This document shows, piece after piece, positions 46,456 through 56,444 of a stretch of 64,000 bases of DNA. The translations under genes and the position numbers were made by a program. Source of the stretch: Chondrosia reniformis (Eukaryota; Porifera; Demospongiae; Chondrillida; Chondrillidae); contig OX359189.1 of the NCBI GenBank assembly GCA_947172415.1, positions 2,564,501 through 2,628,500 on the forward strand, written 5' to 3'. Below the pieces are notes generated by a model. The model worked only from the letters and a program-made list of their open reading frames with translations, did no database searches and was not told the DNA's origin. Positions within the stretch are counted from its first letter, which is position 1. Every line of letters begins with the position of its first letter.

Positions 46456-49400
46456 TTAAAATTGTTTTCTCTACATGTAGAAGAAAATCAATAAAGGAAT
46501 AATACTATAACAGGAAACTTCATTAGGAAGGACTGGACACTCACCAGAAACACAACCTTAAAGAAGGCAGCATCACTGGTGGCAGGGGTCATGGTTGGGG
46601 AGGTAACCTGGCCGCTGGGAAGGGCACCGATGTGGGATCCAGGGAACTGGGAGGACTGGAGGGCTACAAAGTTATCCAACTGCATCGAAGGAAGGAAGTC
46701 ACATTCTGGTCCTCCACCCTACAGACCCATAAAGATGGTTGCATCAGGTAACAGGAAATTGTTTGGTATTAGGTTTAATGAGTAGCAGATGCACTTGTAG
46801 CAAAAGAAGACATTAACATTGATCAGCCCTTCTCCACTAATCATGAGGAAGGTATGAGTAAGTTAAAAAAGAAGATTAAATGTTAATCCTTTGATTTGCT
46901 GGTATATACACCCATTTACAACTCTTTACCTACCTGATGGCCTTTTTATCATACGCATGTAAATATAATAACACAAACATCTTCTGATGACAGGTGATGT
47001 TTAATTATGGTTAAGGGATAAAGTATATAGTCAAACATTTTATTAGCCAACTTTCCTTTTCATAAATCTGTGAGTATACATGTACTATAATAATTATGTA
47101 TATATAATATAAATGCAGGCAGACTGCAGAATAACTCTCAGAGGTTATGTAAACATTTGAAAGGAAGTTAGTATAAGACAGCGCTATACATGCACATTCA
47201 CAGTAGCCAAATTTAGTCATGGTTTACACATACGCAGAGTGATGCAGACTTTGAAACTTAATTCAAACCTAATCTCTGTGTACTCAAATAACAGCTGCTA
47301 TAGTACCACATGACGTTAAGTAAGGAAAATTGTTCTTTAAAGAGTAAATACCAATACAGTAGCTCTTGTTTGAACAGTCACATTTGACAAGAAGCTGAGA
47401 GTTTTTGTTACAAGTACATAATTCTACTACCTATCTATCACTTTTACGTAACTCCATTGAGGAAGGCTTAATTAGAGACCAAAATGATATTTATCATGTA
47501 ATTAGTGATTGGCTGAATTTCATTCTCATTAATCAGAATCCTATAAATCGGGGGGGGGGGGGGGGGGGGTGTGGGGGGTGGTGAACCTACTGCATCTGTA
47601 CAGAAGCAGTTGACTTAAAACTTACAGAAGCGGCTAGGTAGATGGGAGGCGGTTGGTTTGGCATGGTTGGGCCCCCCTGAACGAGGCCAAGGTACCACAA
47701 GGTGTTTGCCATGTTGCGGAACTTGAGACTGCCAGGGTGCTCCATCGAAGCAATCACCAAGTACTCACCTACACACATCACGGTTGCAATAAAGGATATT
47801 GACATCATGATTATTTAGTCAGTACGTATATACCACTTTAGAGGGAACTAAACACAGAAAGACACAAATACTGAAAGATGTGTTGGTTTAATCCCCAGTG
47901 CTCTGTAACTAAGAACAATTGCCAGAGAAGTACCAGTTGTACCTCTGAGGTTACAAGCTACTGGTCAGTGTTCACTAGACTCATACAAGTGGCTTCTATA
48001 ATTCTGGTGGGAGTATAATGGTAGTCAACAAACCTGCCCTAAATGGTGTTAATTCTAACCGTCTAACATGAGCCCTATTTGAACCAATTTTACCTTGGCT
48101 ATTTAATCCTTGTTATCTGCATTGTGAAGATACATATGTTGAAGTGAATTGCTATTGCAGTCAGTGTTAGCTATACTCAATTCGGTGATTGAAACTGTTA
48201 TTATAAGACTAGAATTAAACTGAATATATTACTTACATACCAGTGTACCCAGAAAGTTGACAAAACTTTCAATTTGAAGGATTCAACTGGAATACGCATG
48301 TACAATATGTGATTCAGTATAAAGAATAGGAATAATGATCTAGAGGCCTGCCTACTCATTTCATATTGTAAGAAGTAATGTCATATACTTCAGTACTATC
48401 TGCAGAGGTTTGTAAAAAGCACAGAACTGTAACTCACAGCTTGATCCTCCGTCTCCTGAACAGTCAATTGTTCCATTCTCTAAGATACGAAGGAACTTAT
48501 TGTTAGATTTTGACCTAAGTTTCACAATATTTCCATTCTGCAATGCATTCTGTGGTGAAAAGATTTTATAACAATACATTTTCAGTCATACGAACATGTA
48601 TGTATGTGCGTATGAATAGGTATATTTACTATTATGAAATAATCACCATACATATTTATCTGCAAAACTTCAATATGAAGAGAAGCTTAAAAGATCGACA
48701 AGTGTATGAGACACGACATGTATTCATGTATTAAATACACAATTTTGTTCTTCAAAAAAGGTAGAGTGTCTTAGACTTAGAAATGTGGTCCAAGAGTGTC
48801 TTAGACTTAGGAATGTGGTCCAATAGTGTCTTAGACTTAGAAATGTGGTCCAAGAGTGTCTTAGACTTAGGAATGTGGTCCAAGAGTGTCTTAGACTTAG
48901 AAATGCGGTCCAAGAGTGTCTTAGACTTAGAAATGTGGCCCAAGAGTGTCTTAGACTTAGAAATGCGGTCCAAGAGTGTCTTAGACTTAGAAATGCGGTC
49001 CAAGAGTGTCTTAGACTTAGAAATGTGGTCCAAGAGTGTCTTAGACTTAGAAATGTGGTCCAAGAGTGTCTTAGACTTAGAAATGTGGTCCAAGAGTGTC
49101 TTAGACTTAGAAATGTGGTCCAAGAGTGTCTTAGACTTAGAAATGTGGTCCAAGAGTGTCTTAGACTTAGGAATGTGATATCTTACTTGAGGGATTGTGT
49201 GGATTGATTTGTCGATGTCCTTCTCGACATCTTTAGCAGCTTTCTCAACAGACTTTCCAATATCACCCTAGAGCACACAAAAACCTCAGGTGATGATAAA
49301 TCCAGAAAACTATAGTCCACATTACTTAGTAACTTACAAATAGCTTTCCAAGCTTCAGAAGGGGTTTTCAAATTCCCAGAATCAGAGTCATAAAGAAAAC

Positions 49401-49688
49401 AATTGTGGAATTAATCATCATTTCACATTTCATATTTAACATAATATATCCACGGTCTGTACAACTTATAAGTTGTCAGATACCAAACCTATCATATTAT
49501 TACTGGAATCTAACTTAGCAAGAAGATAGATCTAAGTTACAGGAAGTCCAGTAATCTTTTCCTTATAATTAGGTCAACAAGGGAAAATTCCATACCAGCA
49601 CAGAGCTAAAACGGGTAAAATTAATTCAATGCATGAACAGTGTTAATGGGATTACAAATACTTTATATTAAGTACAACTCACCGACAT
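46456..49688 (-). CDS. Small probable beta-trefoil protein, 6 exons
   Basis: Exons in gene order: 49683-49688, 49187-49267, 48438-48549, 47626-47768, 46545-46718, 46456-46470; all in phase, giving 176 aa. Exon 2 is a charged helix (GKSVEKAAKDVEKDIDKS). The rest has three repeats of beta-trefoil style: NIVKLRSKSNNKFLRI with SGDGGSSCEYLVI, then GSLKFRNMANTLWYLGLVQG with GGPECDFLP, then NFVALQSSQFPGSHIGALPS with DAAFFKVVFL. Such spacing is seen in fascin-, ricin- and FGF/IL-1-type folds. No signal peptide is visible, so it is probably cytosolic or unconventionally secreted. The two-codon first exon and 15-nt last exon are the weakest calls. I do not recognise an orthologue. Confidence 0.68.
47549..47579. 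repeat. G-rich tract
   Basis: A run of about 20 guanines followed by GTGTGGGGGG, in an intron of the beta-trefoil-like gene. It could form a quadruplex or be a sequencing or assembly weak spot. Confidence 0.7.
48763..49175. repeat. 30-bp minisatellite
   Basis: Nearly fourteen copies of a 30-bp unit with CCAAGAGTGTCTTAGACTTA, varying at a few positions (GTGG/GCGG, AAATG/GAATG). Intronic. The length is a multiple of three, so ORFs run through on both strands, but neither resembles a protein family. Confidence 0.93.
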
Positions 49689-49778
49689 TCTTCCGATCTC
49701 TATAAACAGGGATGGAGATAAAATTACAAGCGAGTCGAAAATGGCTGATTCAGGGATCGTGGGTTTAGGAATGTAGGC
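49689..49778. promoter_or_regulatory. Putative bidirectional promoter
   Basis: Only 90 bp separate the divergent start codons of the beta-trefoil-like gene (minus) and the GPR157-like gene (plus). Both 5' UTRs and the core promoters must lie here or overlap the coding starts. No TATA box is evident. Confidence 0.55.
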
Positions 49779-51704
49779 ATGAGCCACGCCCATAAAATGG
49801 CTGCTAGGGAGGAGGAGCTGCCTCGACGTATCGTTGCTATTGTAATCTGCAGTTTATCTGTCATCGGATCGCTATTTATCATTTTATCGTTCTGTTTCGT
49901 AAGAAAACTGCGAGGTAAACTTCGATCAATCTTGGTCTTCATCTCCTTAATGGACATTTTCTACTCGGCAGCTAATATTTTCGGAGCCGGGGTTAATTTC
50001 AAGCAATACTTTAATCACAGTACGTATTCTCTGGACGCTTCATTTACTATTAAAAATCTCTGCATTGCACAAGGTATTTTTGCGCAGTATGGGACGCTTG
50101 GAAGCATTTTTTGGACTGTTGCATTATCGCTATATCTCTATTTGAGTGTGGTACAGTACCTCAGAGGAAGGACGGAAATGGTGCTAAAACTAGCCTATTA
50201 TGGCAGCCATTTTGTCTGCTGGATTATTCCCCTATACACAACGGTATGGTCGCTAGCAGAAGGACGATTAACTTTCTCTCCACTGGAGAGCTTTGGTGGT
50301 TGGTGCTCTGTGAAGGGTGATGTGAGGCATGGCCAGCCAGTCTGGTCCAGTATGAAGTTTGTTGACATGATCTGGATGAACATGTGGATAATCTTGGCTT
50401 ACATTCTAATATTAATATTTTGCCTGGCTGCTTTTGGACTCATCTTACATGAGGTATATATATTTGTGGACTGTACATTTGACAGTGCTTCATTGGGTCT
50501 GTACCCTAGTGCCTTTTTTGTTTTGCACGTGTGCACCTTAATATTAATAATAATAATAATGAAGTATCAATTTTAACTAAAACATAGAATATTATGAGTG
50601 TTAAAATCAATACATATTCGTAAATTCTTAATGGTTGGATGTTACTATAGCCAAATTAACTAGACTGTGTATTGTGTCTGGCAAATGTAGATTGTCTGTC
50701 TGGTGCATGTATATTAAACTTTTAAATTATTAAAGCCTATTATTCAGTAATTAAGAAGTACTTATTCCCAATTAATTTGTAAAATGTCACAGTTCTATTT
50801 TTAATATACCATTCATTTTTCTCTTTCTTAGAAGAGGAAAATGCATTCTACACAGACTGTTATATCAGTTGGTATGCCGTGGGGAACATTTAAATTGATT
50901 GCCATTCCTTTGATCTTCATTCTACTGAGAATGTGGAGTGCTCTTACATCATATTATTACATATATTCAAGCACACATATAAAGCCTCCAGAAGCCCTGG
51001 ATTACCTGTCTGTAAGTATGCATTCACAGAAACTGTATGAGTATATATGTGTGCAACTCTTTATAGATAGTAATTCTTTCCTATAGTCTAAGAGTTTATG
51101 ATGTAAAAAAAGTGTAAATGCATAAACAACGTAGAGTCTGACAGTTATTCTTTATATATACATCCTATTATAAGACCCTCCTCCCTAGGTCGTTCCTATA
51201 TACATAGCCAACCCCTTTTTGGTAGGATTTCAATAAGTAATAGAAAGAACCAAAGTGACACCAGATAGCAATATTACTCTTCTGATCAGGAGGTGATTAG
51301 GAAAAGGGGCTGGCTGTGCGGGACTACCCAGGCAGAGTTTACTTTGGTGATTTTGCTGACAAGACAGTTGTTCTACTACGTTTAGTGTAGTTTGGTGGTT
51401 GAAATATTGGCAGATTGCTCTAAAAATCACCAATATTCCGCCACCCTAATAAATTCACCACCTAAATTTCCGGCTATACTGGAAAGGCTACTTCCCTTGA
51501 TTACATATTGGTCTTAGTTTATAGATCAATTTAAGAATATTAATTATTAATGAAACTACACTAATTTAAAATGTTCTGTATGTCATTTACTTTCAACAGG
51601 CTATAGGAGACTCAAGTCAGGGATTTTTCAATTTCATACTTTACTGCTTGCTGACAGAGAAATTCAGAAATGCAATATTTGGCCCTTGTAAAGCATGTTG
51701 CTAA
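49779..51704 (+). CDS. GPR157: GPR157-like seven-transmembrane receptor, 3 exons
   Basis: Exons 49779-50453, 50832-51011 and 51600-51704 give 319 aa (human GPR157 about 335). Seven hydrophobic segments are visible. Family-typical stretches include FWTVALSLYLYLSVVQ (TM3), GGWCSVKGD in the second extracellular loop, LIAIPLIFILLRMWSAL (TM6) and GDSSQGFFNFILYCLLTEKF (TM7 and tail). GPR157 belongs to the cAMP-receptor/adhesion-like class; in mammals it signals through Gq at cilia, which is only suggestive here. The C-terminus is short and cysteine-rich (GPCKACC), possibly palmitoylated. I use the first ATG; the second, seven codons in, is equally possible. Confidence 0.88.
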
Positions 51705-53732
51705 GCATCGACTTTTCTCTCAGTCTAACCACTTTTATGAGTAAACATTGTAAACAGTTACTCTACAGCTATACATGCTCTGTGTATATATTTGTATCTG
51801 CTGTAAATATATGAAAAAATAAAAGTTTGTTTCTATATAATTATATATAGCTACCATTTTGCAACCAATACCTTAAGGTATACATTTATAGTATTAAAAT
51901 TTTCAGTATACATACGTATTCCTCCTATATTTATTTATTCATCCGTCCTGCATGTATATAGCTATAGTGCAATAAATCTTATTTATATAGTAGACATTGA
52001 AGTCATATTTAAATGTCCCAAGAAGCAATTATATTATAATTACATATACAAACTAAAATTTGCCCTCACTCTCACCATACATTAAGTTTGTATTAAGTTT
52101 CTTGTTTAAATAGAAACACAAAACCTTATAGGCCTACCTGGACACATCACTATGGTGGTTGCGGTTCCCATAGTGGTTGGTAGCACTTAGACTCTGAAGC
52201 TGTCTCTGAATTGGTTGGATTGAGAGATATAGGGCAAATACGTATCTGTGAGCACATAAAACTCATTAGATATGATTCCTACATGGTTCTGACACCAAGT
52301 CAAAACTTCACATTTGTGCATTTAGCAAAGTTACAGCACTAAATATATATACTACTGCTATATGAAGTAAATGTATGGAGAAATGTACATATATGGCAAA
52401 TTTAAGTACATTAATTTTGTATACCAGTAATTAACGTACAATTTAGTGCTGTAACTTTATCAATTGGGCAAATACGTATATATATTAGGCTTAAACTTGG
52501 TGTTAGCATTCCCAGGCATGCACCAATGAGTTTAGAATTATTGTTGTATTAAAAGTCTTCAATCCAATTCCCTACTATGTTTGTTGACAGAGAAGTTTAG
52601 ATGAATAAAAACATATTTGTGCAACAAGGATTCATCAGAATTTCTATTTTCACATGATTAGTCATATATACATAAAATAAATATTTATGTTTATAAAAAT
52701 GTACATAAACATGTCTGTTAAGAACGTTCTCTTTATACCATACTTTTCAACATCTATGATAGTCAACTGAAAAAGCATGCAAAAAGAGTTCACTTTGAAA
52801 ACCTGCAGTAAGACAGGGAAATATATGATATTGATAATATAACACACATATACTATAGTATTCCCTATAGGAGGGATAATATATTCAAATGTACACGTAC
52901 GGTAGCCCTATATGGCATTTGTATATAAACATAGTCACCAAACATTCAATAGCAAATAGCAATGTCCAACATATACGTAGAAATCATCCATAAAGCTATT
53001 ACACAAAACTGTATATGCACATAAACATATATATATATATACAATTACAGACATATATGCATCACTGTTAAATACATAACATTATAATATCATGTATTCA
53101 TATAGATTATACTGTATGTTTATGTACATTGGCATATGTATATACAGAGTGTGCTGAGTAGGCAATAATTATTAACTAAGCAGTTATTCCCAAAAATGTC
53201 TACTTGATCATGTGTGCAGTTAACATAGTCCCTTGTCTTACAAAAAATGATTTGCTGGTCAACAGACTTTTAACTTACTCAAGATCTGACTGCCTGAATA
53301 CGTATACAGGACCACAGTATACCCAATCCCTGTGTACAAGAACATATGCGAAATCAAAAATTATTTGTACCACCAAACTTATCTGGATGATTCACAGCAT
53401 AAATATATCACAGAATTGAGTTTTGTAGAAGTTTGCTTAAATGAAGACCAAGTCAGTGAATAGTTGCACTGTTTGTGAATACTGAAATATTAAAACTGAA
53501 ATACTGATGTGTGCTATTCACCCAGATCATGATCAATTAAGGGATACAATCATCATTAGCCAACTATAATCTATGTACATATATACATTTAAAAACATGA
53601 TGTGTTAATTAACTTACAAGTAAAATGAGATTTCTGCTTGGCAGGAACATCTTAGAGGCTACATATCGTATATTAGGAGATGTGAATATGCACACATGCA
53701 TGAGAAACAATTTTCATCAAAAATAAACTAAC
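51705..53732. other. Gene-free region with dispersed repeat fragments
   Basis: About 2 kb without a gene that I can support. 52030-52100 and 52310-52510 match pieces of the repeat at 62345-62860 (AAAATTTGCCCT, CACCATACATTAA, GTGCTGTAACT). It may also hold 3' exons of the glycoprotein gene to the right; 53621-53664 on the minus strand is one weak candidate. Confidence 0.5.
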
Positions 53733-54864
53733 CTGAAGAGTCTTTAGAGTTATTTAGTTCATCTGAAATAGTGGGATCAGCTGGAGTTGTGAGATTGAGG
53801 TCACCTGGAATTGTGAGGTTAAGTGGTCTAGAATAATATATTCTTTTTCTGGTACGATGTTCGCACTTGATTTTAATATGTAAAGAATCAGGTCGGTTCT
53901 GTTTGTGGACACTGATGTTCAGATAAAAACAGAAGTCATAGTCCGATAGTGAACAAGTGATATTTGCTCTAGGCTCTGCTGATAGAGTTACTCCAGCGGT
54001 GAGGTTCTTTGTGAAGCCATCCACATGATGATGCACTGCAGCTGTGATAGGTTTAAAAGGGACAGTCCCCATTCCTACCACTCTCCAATAAATGTCACTC
54101 GTTAGAGTCCCACGCAGCTGGCAAATAAATGTGAAATTATCCAAATCATTTTTTGTAGCCAAAGGGAAACTGGATTCCTTGACTTGGCTCAGGTCAAGCT
54201 GCACATCATCATGCATAGAATTTTCATCTATACACATATACACACATATAGATTAGCTGGTATCCATAAATGCTTGATATTCATGATCAGGGTATAATTA
54301 TGATATAAGAAACACAACAGTACTAGAAGAGAGTAGTGTATAGCTGCATACATAAGTATAAAATGAGACAATGAACATTGTTTATTTAAACTATATACAT
54401 AGATGTACAGATTAACAAACCAGTTAAAGGTACTTCAATGATCTGTGATTTTTTCAAGGTGTTGCTTTGAAACTGTCTATATGCGCAACGCGCTGTAACG
54501 ATTTGGTCGTTTTGACCACTAATATGTAATTTCAAACACTTTCTGCCTTCTGTGTTTGTCACATTAGTCATATGTGCAGTTCCATCAGTGAAGTTGAACG
54601 TTTGATTTAATTGGTGTGCTTGAGTGATGTTACCGATCGTCCACACGCAGTCCATTGCTTCAAAAGAATGACAACATTCAAGTACGGCATTTGGTCCTGT
54701 TAGTTGCTTACTGGTTATGTTGATACTACCATCGAATTCGGCTATAAAATAAAAAAGATACACTGTCAGTTAAAGGAACTTCAATATATCCATAGAAACG
54801 TACCAATACTCAGCATTAGGAGTATACTCATGAGAGAGGCAGAGAGCAGTTTAGTAAACAGCAT
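53733..54864 (-). CDS. Secreted or surface glycoprotein, unrecognised, 3' end unresolved
   Basis: Exons 54804-54864, 54421-54741 and 53733-54227 join in phase. Exon 1 encodes a signal peptide (LLSASLMSILLMLSIG). Exons 2 and 3 each look like one extracellular domain of about 105-165 residues, with paired cysteines (VLECCHSFEAMDCVW ... GRKCLKLHI ... TARCAYRQF; FTFICQLRG ... ITCSLSDYDFCFYLNI). Many NxT/NxS sequons are present, and the spacing is compatible with Ig-like or similar beta-sandwich modules. The end of exon 3 is a Pro/Thr/Asn-rich stalk (LNLTTPADPTIS), suggesting a membrane-proximal stem with a downstream transmembrane exon that I could not place. I do not recognise the family. Confidence 0.65.
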
Positions 54865-54958
54865 ACTTTAGAAATTCGAATATATAATATAAGAAGTTAC
54901 CTTTGGAACTACAGCTTCACTGTGCTTTATAGTCATCAATTGCAAGGAACTTTTGAAA

Positions 54959-54968
54959 GGGACTTTCC
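54959..54968. promoter_or_regulatory. Perfect kappaB-type motif upstream of the glycoprotein gene
   Basis: GGGACTTTCC is an exact match to the NF-kappaB enhancer consensus. It lies 95 bp before the glycoprotein start codon and is followed by AGGGGAAACACC. A degenerate copy (GGGACCTTTC) occurs at about 55372. Function is inferred. Confidence 0.4.
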
Positions 54969-54990
54969 AAGGGGAAACACCATTATCGAT

Positions 54991-55355
54991 TACGTACTAG
55001 TCTGACGAAATCAGTATGGGGTGCCAAACGTGTCAAAATGTAGCATTCTCTCTGTTAGGGATATCAGGCTCTGATATGAAACATATCATGACCTGATATA
55101 TATGCATACATATCATAAGCTGATATTAAAACATATCATAAGCTGATATGAAATTAAAATATATCATAAGCTGATATGAAAACATATCAGGACCTGATAT
55201 CATAAGCTGATATGAAAACATATCAGGACCTGATATCATAAGCTGATATGAAAACATATCAGGACCTGATATCATTAATTTTAATTGAGGGCGAATAAGC
55301 CCCGCCCCTAGTGCAACAGCTAGATACGGGTCGAGAGTCGTCGGACTAGTACGTA
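54991..55355. mobile_element. MITE-like element with internal palindromic satellite
   Basis: Eighteen-bp inverted ends, TACGTACTAGTCTGACGA and TCGTCGGACTAGTACGTA, pair with one mismatch. The interior (about 55062-55275) is a tandem array of a unit of about 36 bp containing CATATCAGGACCTGATATC, itself palindromic. A direct repeat (GGGAC-TTTC-AAGGGGAAAC) flanks both sides. Confidence 0.7.
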
Positions 55356-55799
55356 CTGTTACATTTTGAAGGGACCTTTCAAGGGGAAACACCATTACCG
55401 CGTATGCGGTTACTATTAAAACAAACTCCTCGGTGTGGTAATAGCCCGAGTCAAATGATGTCCAGCACTACTCAATTACGAAGTATCAGATTTAGGTATA
55501 TATGATTCCCCAGGCCTAGGCCTATATTGGTTTCAGAAAACGTTGCAATTTGCAAAACTCTTTGGATATGTTTTATGGATGTCTGTGTATGCTGACACCT
55601 TTGAATTCATATATATCTGTCTATATTTGAAAGAGTTGCAGCACTAAATGTAATGTATAGTGCATATATAAGTTCCGTTAGGGAAGTGAGATGGAGCTTT
55701 ATATAAACACACTCAGTAATTAATATACAGTGTGGTTCAATACCTCAGATCTATGACTCAATCTAAATTTTCCTAATGTGACGACTTCCTGTTTCCTAT

Positions 55800-56296
55800 A
55801 GAAAAGAAGAATTTGGCACTTGCAGCCTCTTGTTCAGCTATCACTTGAGATAGACAGCTAATTGTCATACCATTGCTGTTTGTACTGTTGTGAATATGGA
55901 GCATAATTATCTCTGTCATTTATATATTAAACATCACTTCTGGTTAATATAAGCCTCCAGATGGACTTGCTTACATTTCATTGAGTCAGCAGAAGGATCC
56001 ATGGTCACATGCAGGTCACATGCACACATACGTATGTATAATGTAGCATGAAAAATCTAATACACCATTCTCCTACATTATATGTCTACTAACATGCAGT
56101 TAGTGTTATTATTATATGAGAAATAGGCTCTTGAAAGGCCAAATATTCTTCCATGTATTATTTCCTGGACCACCATTATTGCCCCAGCTACATATTATGG
56201 CATTGGTAATTGCATTGTGAATTCTTTTTCATTGTATGTAGCTATAGGTGACTCAAGTCAAGGGTTCTTCATCAACTGTTTGCTGACTGAAAAGTA
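55800..56296 (+). pseudogene. Decayed GPR157 paralogue (exons 2 and 3)
   Basis: At 55860-55990 the translation IVIPLLFVLL-stop-IWS followed later by KPPDGLAYIS matches exon 2 of the receptor at 49779-51704 (LIAIPLIFILLRMWS, KPPEALDYLS). It has two in-frame stops. At 56240-56296, GDSSQGFF-INCLLTEK-stop matches the last exon with a deletion. Exon 1 was not found. This is a relic of a tandem duplicate on the same strand. Confidence 0.8.
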
Positions 56297-56444
56297 GAAA
56301 GGTCATGTGGCCTTTATTAAAAGACATACGTATACATGCAATAAACCCAATTACAAATATATATACGTACGTTGTTTATATATACAAAATATAGTTCCTA
56401 TAGGAATGCTTGTAAATACAGTATTATAACACTCTTGTAAACAA

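Noticed and set aside
48752-49207. ORFs of 120-133 codons on both strands
   Set aside because: Artefacts of a 30-bp intronic minisatellite with no family resemblance.
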